A stretch of 64,000 bases of DNA from Ignavibacteriota bacterium. GTDB taxonomy: Bacteria > Bacteroidota > Ignavibacteria > Tepidaquicellales > Tepidaquicellaceae. The stretch spans positions 62,001 through 126,000 of the forward strand of contig JAPLFJ010000037.1 of assembly GCA_026390735.1 (NCBI GenBank), read 5' to 3'. Within the stretch, counting starts at the first letter, position 1. Each line of letters opens with the position of its first letter. Shown here piece after piece: positions 9,392 through 19,283 of the stretch. The notes beneath the pieces were generated by a model. It saw only the letters and a list, made by a program, of their open reading frames with translations, was not told where the DNA came from and made no database searches. The position numbers and the translations under genes were made by a program.

Positions 9392-9725
9392 TTGCAGACC
9401 TATTATCGGTGTTTGTTAACTGTCTGAAGGGTTAATACATTCTATTCTTGTACTTTCTTGGTTATACCTTGTCAAACTTTCCGGACCAGGAAAGCAAAGA
9501 ATCTTATTTCTGAGGGGTGAAACAAGACATTAATGAATATTGTATGTCAGTTATAATTTATATTTTCTTAATATAATTCAAGTCGTTCCTGATTTGTCTG
9601 AAGTATTATTACAAAAAAATGCTATATATTATTCCTGAAAAATGTCTCCTGGTAAGTGGTTTATAACTTGAAAATAGCGTTTAAATCAAGTAATTTTTGC
9701 AGTTTATTAAATTTTAATTATAAAA
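9392..9725. other. 334-base intergenic region before the glycosylation locus
   Basis: I see no gene or RNA here. A short perfect hairpin, CTTTCC (9477-9482) with GGAAAG (9489-9494), is not followed by a T-run on either strand, so it is a poor terminator candidate. The last 70 bases are very AT-rich and probably contain the promoter of the DUF2723 gene, but no convincing element could be fixed. Confidence 0.5.
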
Positions 9726-12428
9726 ATGGATTTCAAATTAATCAACCGAATTTCTGGTGCATTCGTATTCCTGTTTTCTTTTATAGTCTATATGATAACA
9801 GTCCAGCCGACTTTGTCATTCTGGGATTGTGGTGAGTTTCTTGCATGTGCATTTACTCTCTCAACTCCGCATCCACCGGGTGCCCCTTTGCATATTTTAG
9901 TGGGGAAAATATTTACAATGTTCCCTACGGCAGCTGATGTTGGTTTAAGAATGAATTATCTGTCAGTTCTGTCAAGCGCATTGACAGTATTATTACTTTA
10001 TTTGGTAATTACTAAAGTAATAAAAAACTGGAGAGGAAATCCGATTAATTTAACTGATTCATTAGTAGTTGCAATTCCATCAGCTATTGGTGCATTATCA
10101 CTTGCTTTTGCAGACAGTTTCTGGTTTAATGCTATGGAAGCCGAGGTTTATGCTTTTGGAACTATGCTTGTTGCTTTATGTATCTATATAATGATGGTTT
10201 GGTGGGAAAGAGCTGATGAGAAGGGAAGTGATAAGTATATACTGCTTTTTGCTTATGTAGTAGGACTATCATTAGGTATTCATCTTATCGTTGTCCAGTG
10301 TATATTCCTTCTTGGACTTGCGTTCTATTTCAAGAGATTTGATTATACTTTAAAAGGATTTTTTATTGCTTCGGGTGTATCTATGTTATCTTTCTTTATA
10401 GTCTATCCGTTTTTAGTAAAGAAAATGCCTGAATTAATTAAATCATCTCCTGCTGTTGGGTTTGCAGTTATTATAATCGCATTGGTTATAGGTATTGTAT
10501 ATTCGATTCAGAAGAAATCTAAGACATTGAATCTTGTTCTGTTATCTTTATTCTTAATAATTCTTGGTTATACTACATACATCACTGTATTGCAGAGATC
10601 AGCAGTCTCTAACATTGCTTTAGATGAGAATAATCCTGATAATATGGAAAGATTGTTATCATATTTAAATCGTGAACAATATGGTGATCAGCCATTACTT
10701 CTTCCAAGAAGATATTCTCAGGAACCTCAGCACTGGAAAACATGGCAGAACTATACAAGCGATATGGACTTTATGTTTAAATATCAGATTAATGAGATGT
10801 TCAACAGGTATTTATTCTGGCAGTACATCGGCAGGGCCGGTTATGAACAGGGAGATGGTGTTGATTTTAAAAAGCTGTTTGCAATTCCGTTTATACTGGG
10901 GCTAATAGGTGTCTTTCATCATTTCAGGAAGGACTGGAAACTTGCTATGGTATTTCTTGCGATGTTTGTGCTTATGGGTGTAATAACTGCTTTGTACCAA
11001 AATCAGCAGGATCCTCAGCCGAGAGAAAGGGACTACTTCTATGAAGGGGCGTTCTTTGTGTTCTCGCTCTGGATAGCTTTAGGAATAGTAGGAATAATTG
11101 AACTTATTGCAGAAATGGGTAAAAAGCAAATCAGTCTGGGTGTGGCAGGCTTAGTTATGGCCGTTTCATTTGTTTTTGTCCCTTTGAATATGCTGAGAGT
11201 GGTATATCCGTTTCAAACACGTGAAGGAAATTTCTTCCCTTATGATTATGCATACAATATTCTTCAGAGTTGTGAGAAAGATGCGATTTTAGTAACAAAT
11301 GGTGATAACGATACTTTCCCGCTCTGGTGCTTACAGGCAGCTTACGGTGTTAGACAGGATGTCAGAATTATAAACTTATCACTGGCTCAGACAGACTGGT
11401 ATAATCTGCAATTAAAGAATGAAAGACCTTATGGTTCTTTAACTGTGCCTATGACAATAACAGATGCTCAGTTGTCAAATCCTGAATTCGTAAGACCAAG
11501 AGAATGGGATGAAAAGAAAATTCAGGTTCTTGAAACACCGCCTGAAGTTTATCCAGATACTATGAAAGTCAAACCGGATAAGATAGTCTTTACTGTTCCT
11601 GCAACAATAAGACAAAAATCTGGTAACAAAACAATTACCGGGATTAAGTTTAACGATATTTTATTACTCGATATATTAAAAGCCAATAAATGGAAACGCC
11701 CTATTTATTTCTCTGCAACAGTATCACCTGAGAATTTTGTAGGGTTGGGTGATTATCTGCTATTAAAGGGTATGGCTCATAAATTATTACCTTATAAAGT
11801 TGGTAACGGTATGGAAGTTCCCGTCGATGTTGAAACCACAAGGAAATGCTTATTCGAACCTCCTTCGACACCGAGCAAGACACCGCAATATGGTTTCCTG
11901 TTTAGGAGTCTGAATAACGATAAATTGTTCTTCGACCAGACTCAGCAAAGAATGATAGAAATGTACAGGACAATATTTGTCTGGCTTGCAAATACTTATG
12001 CGGCTGATTCTACAAAGATGGACCTTACTAAGAGTACGCTGAAACGTATGGAAGAAGTTGTTCCTAACTCACATTTCAGGATGGATTACAGACAAGGCTA
12101 CCAGATTGCAATGTTGTACAGTATGTTAAATGATAAGGTCAAGTTTGAAGAGTATGCAAAGATTGCCGAGGATGGTGCTTTGATTGATAAACGCGCTTCA
12201 AATCAGAATACTCAGAGTTTCTACAATCCGTACAGAATATTACTCGATATTTATGAGGCAAGAGGCGATTACCAGAAAGCACTGAACTTACTTAATGAAC
12301 TCGACCAGAGAGACCCTTCTGTAAATCAAAAACGTGAAAGCCTGAAATTAAAGATGTCTGGTGGAACCGAGAAAAAGGGTACACAAAACACAAATAAGGA
12401 TGATGAAAAGGTTCGTAACGAGCCATAA
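9726..12428 (+). CDS. DUF2723 (TMEM260-like) integral membrane protein, putative GT-C protein O-mannosyltransferase
   Basis: A 900-residue polytopic protein. The N-terminal part matches DUF2723: FWDCGEFLACAF (32-43) and STPHPPGAPL (46-55) form the first extracytoplasmic loop with the conserved Asp34 and Glu37, as in GT-C glycosyltransferases. At least ten hydrophobic segments follow up to about residue 490, then a soluble C-terminal region that ends with TPR-like helices (about 790-870) and a charged tail. Human TMEM260, in the same family, is a protein O-mannosyltransferase, so glycan transfer from a polyprenyl-phosphate sugar to secreted proteins is a reasonable inference. The next gene starts 5 bases downstream, and the four genes form one locus. 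Confidence 0.85.
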   Translation: MDFKLINRISGAFVFLFSFIVYMITVQPTLSFWDCGEFLACAFTLSTPHPPGAPLHILVGKIFTMFPTAADVGLRMNYLSVLSSALTVLLLYLVITKVIKNWRGNPINLTDSLVVAIPSAIGALSLAFADSFWFNAMEAEVYAFGTMLVALCIYIMMVWWERADEKGSDKYILLFAYVVGLSLGIHLIVVQCIFLLGLAFYFKRFDYTLKGFFIASGVSMLSFFIVYPFLVKKMPELIKSSPAVGFAVIIIALVIGIVYSIQKKSKTLNLVLLSLFLIILGYTTYITVLQRSAVSNIALDENNPDNMERLLSYLNREQYGDQPLLLPRRYSQEPQHWKTWQNYTSDMDFMFKYQINEMFNRYLFWQYIGRAGYEQGDGVDFKKLFAIPFILGLIGVFHHFRKDWKLAMVFLAMFVLMGVITALYQNQQDPQPRERDYFYEGAFFVFSLWIALGIVGIIELIAEMGKKQISLGVAGLVMAVSFVFVPLNMLRVVYPFQTREGNFFPYDYAYNILQSCEKDAILVTNGDNDTFPLWCLQAAYGVRQDVRIINLSLAQTDWYNLQLKNERPYGSLTVPMTITDAQLSNPEFVRPREWDEKKIQVLETPPEVYPDTMKVKPDKIVFTVPATIRQKSGNKTITGIKFNDILLLDILKANKWKRPIYFSATVSPENFVGLGDYLLLKGMAHKLLPYKVGNGMEVPVDVETTRKCLFEPPSTPSKTPQYGFLFRSLNNDKLFFDQTQQRMIEMYRTIFVWLANTYAADSTKMDLTKSTLKRMEEVVPNSHFRMDYRQGYQIAMLYSMLNDKVKFEEYAKIAEDGALIDKRASNQNTQSFYNPYRILLDIYEARGDYQKALNLLNELDQRDPSVNQKRESLKLKMSGGTEKKGTQNTNKDDEKVRNEP

Positions 12429-12433
12429 TTTAT

Positions 12434-13879
12434 ATGAGAAATAATAAGAAAATTGGTATCCTTATTGTTGCTTACAATGCGGCTACGACTTTAAATAAGG
12501 TTCTTGACAGGATACCACAAAATGTTTACGAAGAAATAGATGAGATTGCAGTATTTGACGATGCCAGTAAGGATAATACTTACATGGTGTCGGTCGGATA
12601 CAAGGAACTTAAGCAACTCGATAAACTTCATTTGTACCTCAACGATAAAAACTTAGGTTACGGAGGTAATCAGAAAAAGGGTTTTAAATATTTTGCGGAT
12701 AAAGGTTTTGATGCCGTAGTGTTGCTTCATGGTGACGGTCAATATGCTCCTGAAATTCTTCAGGATATGTATAAACCTATTACCGATGGTGAGGCAGATG
12801 TTGTTCTCGGTTCAAGAATGATGACTAAATATGGCGGTGCCTTAAAGGGTGGTATGCCTTTTTATAAGTATCTGGGAAACAGAGTCCTTTCTGCTTTTCA
12901 GAACAGGAAACTTAAAATGAACCTTACCGAATTCCATTCCGGTTACAGGGCCTATTCCATACAGGGACTTTCAAAGTTGAACTTAACTAACACAACTGAT
13001 GATTTCCATTTTGATACACAGATAATTATAAAGGCTCATCATAATAATCTTAGGATTACTGAAATTCCTATCCCAACGTATTACGGAGATGAAATTTGTT
13101 ACGTGAATGGTATGAAATATGCCCAGAATATTTTTGGGACTACGAATGAATACATTAAAACGATAAAAGGAAAGCAGAAATCCGAAGTTTATTCAGAATA
13201 CTACACTCCGTATCCGTTAAAACTTTATCCGTACTCAAGTCACAAGTTTATTATTGATATTCTTAATGTAAAAGATAATCAGAGAATTCTCGATGTAGGA
13301 TGCGGTGATGGTTTGTTCGCCGAACATATTTCTGATAAGAATTTTAAAGTCGGTGTTGATTTCATTGCTGAATCTGAAAATACTAAAAAGAATTTCAAAA
13401 AGTTTTATCAGTATGACCTGAACAGGGGACTTCCCGATGAACTGAATACGGAAGAGAAGTTTGACTATATTTTATTCCTCGATATTCTTGAGCATCTGCT
13501 TGATTACGAAAAATTACTTGCTGATGCAAAAAAATACCTGAAGAAAGACGGAAAGATTATTGTTTCACTGCCTAACTTTGTTAATATATACGTCAGGCTG
13601 AACATACTTATAGGAAGAGTACCATTGGCCGATAAAGGAATACTTGACAGGACACACCTGCATTTATTCAATTACAGGATAATTAAGCAATTACTGAAAA
13701 AATATAAGTACAGCATATCAGGACTGAAAGTTACACCTATTCCAGTTATAGAAGTTATGCCCGATATGCTCAAAAAGAATGTTGGGTTTGTTATGAATTT
13801 TCTACTTTATACCGTAACAGTCTTGTTTAAGAGATTGTTTGGTTACCAGTTTATATTTATTTGTAAATCTGAAGAATAA
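12434..13879 (+). CDS. Fusion of GT2-family glycosyltransferase and class I SAM-dependent methyltransferase
   Basis: A 481-residue two-domain protein. Residues 5-230 are a GT-A fold family 2 glycosyltransferase of the dolichyl-phosphate-sugar synthase type: ILIVAYNAATTL, FDDASKDNT (41-49), NLGYGGNQKKG, LHGDGQYAPE (98-107) and GSRMM. Residues 255-440 are a class I methyltransferase with motif I ILDVGCGDGLFAEH (285-298) and FDYILFLDILEHL. A short hydrophobic stretch lies near the C-terminus (FVMNFLLYTVTVLFKRLFG). It may make the polyprenyl-linked donor sugar used by the membrane enzymes on either side and methylate a sugar. It is tightly packed with both neighbours (5 bases each side). Confidence 0.88.
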   Translation: MRNNKKIGILIVAYNAATTLNKVLDRIPQNVYEEIDEIAVFDDASKDNTYMVSVGYKELKQLDKLHLYLNDKNLGYGGNQKKGFKYFADKGFDAVVLLHGDGQYAPEILQDMYKPITDGEADVVLGSRMMTKYGGALKGGMPFYKYLGNRVLSAFQNRKLKMNLTEFHSGYRAYSIQGLSKLNLTNTTDDFHFDTQIIIKAHHNNLRITEIPIPTYYGDEICYVNGMKYAQNIFGTTNEYIKTIKGKQKSEVYSEYYTPYPLKLYPYSSHKFIIDILNVKDNQRILDVGCGDGLFAEHISDKNFKVGVDFIAESENTKKNFKKFYQYDLNRGLPDELNTEEKFDYILFLDILEHLLDYEKLLADAKKYLKKDGKIIVSLPNFVNIYVRLNILIGRVPLADKGILDRTHLHLFNYRIIKQLLKKYKYSISGLKVTPIPVIEVMPDMLKKNVGFVMNFLLYTVTVLFKRLFGYQFIFICKSEE

Positions 13880-13884
13880 TTAAT

Positions 13885-16257
13885 TTGACTAAACAGCAAA
13901 ACAAGACGGTTCAAACCGATATAAAGATTCCTGAAAAGAGTATCTTTAATAATGATTATATACTTCTGGGTATCCTTGCAATATTCTGGCTGGTATTCTT
14001 CAGGGAATTGCTAACGGGAAGTGCATACCTTTTCGATGATTTTATAGAACAGTATTATCCCGGAAAGTTTATGTCATCGGTTATGTTAAGCAAAGGTATT
14101 GTGCCGTTCTGGAATCCTTTTGTATTCAGTGGTATGCCGTTTATGGCAGATTTGCAGGTTGCCGTTTTTTATCCGTTTAATTTTGCATTAACGTTATTCG
14201 TTAAGAATGATAAACTTTCTGCTCTTGCAATACAGAACTCCATAATCATTCATTATTTACTTACTTCAGTATTCACTTTCTATCTTGCAAAACATTTTAA
14301 ACTATCGGGTCTGTTTTCTTTATTGTTTGCTTTAATGTTCACGTATTCGAGTTATATGATGGTGCATATGATACATATGCCGCTCATTGAAGCTGCTACC
14401 TGGTTTCCTTTGTTTTTTCTGTTGTGGCTGAAGTTCATTAAGACTAATAAATACTACTATCCGCTTCTGGCAGGTCTTGTAATGGCTGTCTGTATACTTG
14501 CCGGTTATCCGCAGGTACCGTTTTTTAATTTTTTCTTTATCGGAATATATACATTATTCGTAAGTTATGATTTATATAAGTCTAAGAATGTAAAAAGTAT
14601 AGTTACGCTTTTTCTGGGATTAGCAGTAACTGTTTTACTGACTTTTGGTTTGTCAGCGTTCCAGTTATTACCAACGCTTGAATTTATCAGTCTCTCAAAC
14701 CGTTCTTCATTCGACTATAATTTTGCAAAGCAGGGTTCAATGCATATATACGATTACATTACTTTGATTATACCAAAGTTCTTTGGTGTATGGTCCGGGA
14801 ATGATAAAATTTCAGATTTGAAGTACTGGTCTACTCACCAGGAAGGCCCATGGATGTTCTCAGTTGCGAATGTATTCGTATCATCGCTTGTTATAATACT
14901 TTTTTACCCTTCGGTAAAGTATTTCTTTAAGGAAAAGAAGCATTTAACCTTAGCATACTTCTCGCTTTTCATTATCGGATTTTCTTTCCTGTTCTCTTTA
15001 GGCGGAAATTTCTTCTTCCATAAACTGATGTATGACTTTGTTCCATTCTTCAACAGGTTCAGAAATCCTGCTCACGTAGTTTATATTCTTATGATGGCTC
15101 TATTGCTGATTACAATGGTTGGTACAGACGGCATTATAAAAGACAATAAACTTAAAGATTATTTCTCAAAGAAGTATATTATTGCTCTAAGCGGTGTAAC
15201 ATTGGTGTTATTTTTCATAACATACTCAGGTATGCTTTTACCTTCTAATATTCAACAGGCGGCTCAGGTTTCCGTTTATGTTAAAAGTCAGTCTTTATCC
15301 TTCTTTGCAATAAGTGCTCTCTTTATATTGTTTTTCTATCTTCATTCTACAGATAAAATTAATTTTAATATCTTCGGCTACTTAGTGCTTATATTATTAG
15401 TGTTCGAAATATATTATATCTGGTTTGATCAGAATAATGGTACTAAAAATCCTGAACAGATATACACACAAAGGGCACAACTTTCGGATAAATTCAAACA
15501 GGAAATGAAGACCGAGAATTTCAGGGTAAATGCACGCGATGGGGGATATATGCTTTTTCAGAGAAATCAGGGTTTTGTCGATAACATAGAATTTCTTGAA
15601 GGATACGGAGCGTTAATGCTCAAGAACTTTATTCCTCCTAACGGTAAAGATCCGAAAAGTTCACAGACTCACGATTTGATGAACGTCAAATATAAGATAT
15701 TTAATGATTCAACAGGTAAAGGCAAAGCATTAGGTTTAAGCAGTACATATCTGCCACGTGTGATGATGTTTTACGATGCAGTAAGATTATCGTCCGACTC
15801 TTTAGTAAAGGAATTTATGTCCCAAAAAGAATTTAATTACAGAAAAACCCTGGCAATTGAAAGTAATGATGACATTAAACTTCCAAAACTGACCCCTTAT
15901 GATACAGTACCTGTTAATAATACATCTAAAATTTCAGAATATTCTTTAAATAATATTAAAGTTGAAGTAGATACTCCGCAGGATGGGATTTTATACTTCA
16001 GTGAGGTATGGTATCCTGCCTGGAAAGCATATGTTGACGGCAAACCTGCAAAGATTCTTAAGGCAGATTATTGTATGAGATCAGTTCCTGTTGAAAAAGG
16101 GAAACACACTGTGGAAATGAAATATGAATCGGATTCTTTTAAATCAGGTTTGACTTTCTTACTTGTCTCTTTTGGGTTATTCGTGTTTTTATTCCCGGTA
16201 CTGATGTTCGTATCCAAAAGACAAAAATCAGATAAAGGAAATGCGAATATTAATTAA
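13885..16257 (+). CDS. YfhO family polytopic membrane protein, putative glycosyltransferase
   Basis: A 790-residue membrane protein of the YfhO family (GT-C-like; Gram-positive YfhO is linked to glycosylation of teichoic acids). It starts at TTG 5 bases after the upstream stop. There are about 13 hydrophobic segments between residues 25 and 515. The first outer loop is typical (LFDDFIEQYYPGKFM, then PFWNPFVFSGMPFMADLQ). A soluble beta-rich domain (about 530-755) contains the family YFSEVWYPAWKAYVDGK element, and a last helix precedes the basic C-terminus. The 3' end overlaps the GT9 gene by 17 bases. The acceptor is unknown; the neighbours suggest cell-surface glycan or glycoprotein assembly. 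Confidence 0.85.
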   Translation: MTKQQNKTVQTDIKIPEKSIFNNDYILLGILAIFWLVFFRELLTGSAYLFDDFIEQYYPGKFMSSVMLSKGIVPFWNPFVFSGMPFMADLQVAVFYPFNFALTLFVKNDKLSALAIQNSIIIHYLLTSVFTFYLAKHFKLSGLFSLLFALMFTYSSYMMVHMIHMPLIEAATWFPLFFLLWLKFIKTNKYYYPLLAGLVMAVCILAGYPQVPFFNFFFIGIYTLFVSYDLYKSKNVKSIVTLFLGLAVTVLLTFGLSAFQLLPTLEFISLSNRSSFDYNFAKQGSMHIYDYITLIIPKFFGVWSGNDKISDLKYWSTHQEGPWMFSVANVFVSSLVIILFYPSVKYFFKEKKHLTLAYFSLFIIGFSFLFSLGGNFFFHKLMYDFVPFFNRFRNPAHVVYILMMALLLITMVGTDGIIKDNKLKDYFSKKYIIALSGVTLVLFFITYSGMLLPSNIQQAAQVSVYVKSQSLSFFAISALFILFFYLHSTDKINFNIFGYLVLILLVFEIYYIWFDQNNGTKNPEQIYTQRAQLSDKFKQEMKTENFRVNARDGGYMLFQRNQGFVDNIEFLEGYGALMLKNFIPPNGKDPKSSQTHDLMNVKYKIFNDSTGKGKALGLSSTYLPRVMMFYDAVRLSSDSLVKEFMSQKEFNYRKTLAIESNDDIKLPKLTPYDTVPVNNTSKISEYSLNNIKVEVDTPQDGILYFSEVWYPAWKAYVDGKPAKILKADYCMRSVPVEKGKHTVEMKYESDSFKSGLTFLLVSFGLFVFLFPVLMFVSKRQKSDKGNANIN

Positions 16258-17320
16258 TGCACTATCAGGTATCGGCGATGCATTAATGTTTACACCTTCG
16301 TTGAAGCTGCTTTATGACAAAATGCCTAACTATCAGATTGACATGATGGTTATGTTTAAACCTGTACAGGATTTGTTTCAGTCTTCTCCTTACGTTAAGA
16401 ACGTTTACTTCGTAGATTTTCTTAACCAGTCTAAGTATAAATCTTACAAACAACTGAAGGAAATACGTTCAAATGATTACTTTATTTCCATAAATGTTTA
16501 TCCTTCTAACCGGTATGAGTATAATCTGGTGAATTATTTTATTGGTGCTAATAAAAGATTGGGACAGAAGTACTTAAATTCAGGTTTTCTAAGCCTTGAA
16601 TTTCTTAACAATGTATCCGTAAAAGAGGTAAAGGACATTCATAATGTGACCCAAAATGTTAATTTAATACGGGAGTTGTTTCAAATTGAAGATAATGAAA
16701 TTGGCGGACTGGATGTGCATCTCTCAGAGGATAATGAAAATTGTGCAGTTATATGGCTTAAAAAGCAGGGTGTGGATATGCAAAAACCAATTGTAGGCTT
16801 CCATCCTGGCTCATCCACGCTTAAAAATCATATAAATAAACGCTGGGATAAGGAAAAATATGCTGCATTGGGTAAAAAATTGATTGAAGAATTCGGTGCA
16901 ACTATTCTGCTTTTTGGTTCCGAGAAAGAACTTAATGATGAAATCAATAACTCTTTTAATAATAAAGGAGTTATCGCTTCCACTTCAGACTATATGGACT
17001 CAATGTCAAGACTCAGGCAATGCAATCTTTTTATCTCAAATGACACTGCATTCCTCCATTCTGCTTCAGCATTCAAAATTCCTGTCGTTGCAATTTTTGG
17101 CTATACAAATTATAAGGAACTGTACCCCTGGCAAACTGATAATGCTGTTATAAGAAAGGATTACAAATGCAGTCCCTGTTTCTTCAATTCTCCTAAACCT
17201 GCAAGTTGCAAATGGAAGGGCAAGGATGAATTTAAGTGTATTAAAGATATTAAATTTGAAGAGGTGTACGAATCCTGCAGAAAATTTCTGCTTAATTCAA
17301 AAAGTCCCAGGTTATTGTAA
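16241..17320 (+). CDS. Glycosyltransferase family 9 (heptosyltransferase-like)
   Basis: A 359-residue GT-B fold enzyme of the family that includes LPS heptosyltransferases WaaC/WaaF. Seen are the N-terminal ILINALSGIGDALMFTPSL (2-20), the donor-binding region GFHPGSSTLKNHINKRW and the late motif CNLFISNDTAFLHSASAFKIP, which carries the family S/N-D-T/S sugar-nucleotide site. A Cys-rich C-terminal part (KCSPCFFNSPKPASCKW) is also common in this family. It overlaps the yfhO-like gene by 17 bases and converges tail-to-tail with the next gene, overlapping it by 29 bases. The sugar transferred cannot be told from sequence alone. Confidence 0.88.
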   Translation: MRILINALSGIGDALMFTPSLKLLYDKMPNYQIDMMVMFKPVQDLFQSSPYVKNVYFVDFLNQSKYKSYKQLKEIRSNDYFISINVYPSNRYEYNLVNYFIGANKRLGQKYLNSGFLSLEFLNNVSVKEVKDIHNVTQNVNLIRELFQIEDNEIGGLDVHLSEDNENCAVIWLKKQGVDMQKPIVGFHPGSSTLKNHINKRWDKEKYAALGKKLIEEFGATILLFGSEKELNDEINNSFNNKGVIASTSDYMDSMSRLRQCNLFISNDTAFLHSASAFKIPVVAIFGYTNYKELYPWQTDNAVIRKDYKCSPCFFNSPKPASCKWKGKDEFKCIKDIKFEEVYESCRKFLLNSKSPRLL

Positions 17321-19283
17321 ATCTCGATATGGTTCTCAGCAACCCGTTTCTGTCATCAAACGGATAAATTGAGGTGTTATAAAAAAGACTGTTTAATATA
17401 TTCGCCAGAGTAATATTAATGTTAGCTTTTCCGATTCTTGCTCCAAAGTACAAATCCAGATCAAAATTATCAAAACCTGCATAGTTCGGATTGTATTCCA
17501 TCATATTCGATAACTGGTTGTATGTTACTTCAGGTTTATCTGATATATACTTCGCAAGGAACCCTGTTCTTAGCTTAAGCTTATTCTTAAAAAGCACATC
17601 TTTATAAGATACATCAAGTGTAATGTATGAAGACGGATATAATCTTACAGGATTATTATTACCGAAAGACAATGTACTTACGTTAATGTAATTACTTTTA
17701 TCTGATGTATTCACGTTTAAGTCGAACTGGTAATTCTCTAAGTTTATGCCTGCAGAATAGTTTGCATTAATCATTGAAAACTGACTGAACTGACTGCTGT
17801 AATAGTTAAGATAATTGAAATAAACATTCCTGTAATTAAAACTGAATCCACCCTCATAATACTGCTGTCTGGATGAGTTATAATTATTCTCATACCTGCC
17901 ATAATACTCATTATAAAACAGTGACTCAAAATCATAACCTACAGTCGTATTATTTGTCCCGCCTTTCAGCACAAGCCGGGTTTCTTTATTAAAATCTATG
18001 TTATATTTGATGTCAGCACCAAACATAAAATTGTAAGAATTGTTAAACCTTTGTGACTTTATTGCGCCCGATATCAGCACATCTTTAAGCATCAGGTCCA
18101 GCCTGGAATATATATCAACAGAATTAAAGTCAAAGTACCGTTGCCCCATTACGGAATCCTGTTCGTAGATAGTAGTTTTGTCATAATTGTAAAGGTTATA
18201 CAAACCTTTTAATCCTGCAATTAATTTTATCTGTGAAAGTTTAAAAGGTACTATATTCAGTGATTGATTAACATCAAACCCGTATTGTATAGAATGAAAA
18301 TCCTTTCCTATGAATATTCCGTTTTTTGTAGTTCTATTTTCTTCGTCCCTGTACAATCTAAACGAGTTTTGTGTAAAAACAGTAATATTTGTAAGTGAAA
18401 GACTGTCCCTCAGAAACTTACCTGTTATCTTAAAGTCGCTGTATTGATTAAGAACTTTTTCATATGAATCAGGATTGTTCGGAGTCGCAAGGTTAATGTT
18501 CATAAGAGTGTCCTTGGTAGTGCTTACTAATCCTTCGTTCAATCCTCTTTGAAGTTTATTGATGTAATAACTAAGTTTGAAGTTGATTCTGTCTGTAGGA
18601 TAATAGTTAAACTGAAAACGTCCTCTCCATAAAGCAAAATCTGAATTCTGGTAATGTCCTTCTGTACCGTGATTGTTAATACCGAGTATGAAATTAAACT
18701 TTCTTGACACAGGGAAATTCATGTAAACATCTGCAAAAAGAGCACCGTCCCTGTCCTGCGAATACCTGAACTGAGTGAAAAGGTTTGGTTGAAAGTAATC
18801 CTTGTCTAATACGTTTATTGCTTTGCCTTGTGTGTTCAATCCATACATAAACGAAAGGGAAGTCGATACTTCTTCTACTTCATCAATCTCATTTATCGAG
18901 AGATTTTCGACATCAAAAGTCCCTGTGAATAAATCATTAATTTGCATACCGTTCCTGAATACACCTACTCCAGAACTGCCGTTATAATTTATAAGCGAAC
19001 GCCCTCCTGTCCCGAATGTGTGTACAAAATAACCTGATTTCGTGTTCAGGAGTTCAGCCAGATTTCTTTTGTCACTCCAGATATGGAAATCTATACCTGT
19101 AGTATCGGAAAAAGATGACAGAGTTTGTTTCTTTAGAATTTTATTATGGTTAAAAGGAATTTTGACAGTATCTTTTATGGAAATGGTTTTGCTTAGAGTA
19201 TCTTTATCCTGAGAATATCCGTTCGCACAGAATACCAGCAGTAGTATGATTGAAATGGCAAACCTTTTCATACCAATCTGCAT
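17292..19283 (-). CDS. Outer-membrane beta-barrel protein with TonB-receptor-type plug domain
   Basis: A 663-residue outer-membrane protein. The signal peptide is clear from the second Met (19271: MKRFAISIILLLVFCANGYSQ); the ATG at 19283 is inside the TAATG overlap with phoU and adds only four residues. Residues about 70-165 look like a TonB-dependent receptor plug (FGTGGRSLINYNG, VFRNGMQIND, EIDEVEEVSTSLSF), and the rest is a long strand-rich barrel ending in RFTITWDFLN. I could not identify a TonB box. Its coupling to phoU and pstB suggests a link to phosphate or phosphorylated-nutrient uptake, but that is context only. Confidence 0.75.
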   Translation of the reverse strand: MQIGMKRFAISIILLLVFCANGYSQDKDTLSKTISIKDTVKIPFNHNKILKKQTLSSFSDTTGIDFHIWSDKRNLAELLNTKSGYFVHTFGTGGRSLINYNGSSGVGVFRNGMQINDLFTGTFDVENLSINEIDEVEEVSTSLSFMYGLNTQGKAINVLDKDYFQPNLFTQFRYSQDRDGALFADVYMNFPVSRKFNFILGINNHGTEGHYQNSDFALWRGRFQFNYYPTDRINFKLSYYINKLQRGLNEGLVSTTKDTLMNINLATPNNPDSYEKVLNQYSDFKITGKFLRDSLSLTNITVFTQNSFRLYRDEENRTTKNGIFIGKDFHSIQYGFDVNQSLNIVPFKLSQIKLIAGLKGLYNLYNYDKTTIYEQDSVMGQRYFDFNSVDIYSRLDLMLKDVLISGAIKSQRFNNSYNFMFGADIKYNIDFNKETRLVLKGGTNNTTVGYDFESLFYNEYYGRYENNYNSSRQQYYEGGFSFNYRNVYFNYLNYYSSQFSQFSMINANYSAGINLENYQFDLNVNTSDKSNYINVSTLSFGNNNPVRLYPSSYITLDVSYKDVLFKNKLKLRTGFLAKYISDKPEVTYNQLSNMMEYNPNYAGFDNFDLDLYFGARIGKANINITLANILNSLFYNTSIYPFDDRNGLLRTISRFTITWDFLN

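Noticed and set aside
9477-9494. Riboswitch or terminator hairpin before the DUF2723 gene
   Set aside because: It has only a 6-base stem, no T-run and no conserved aptamer pattern that I recognise.
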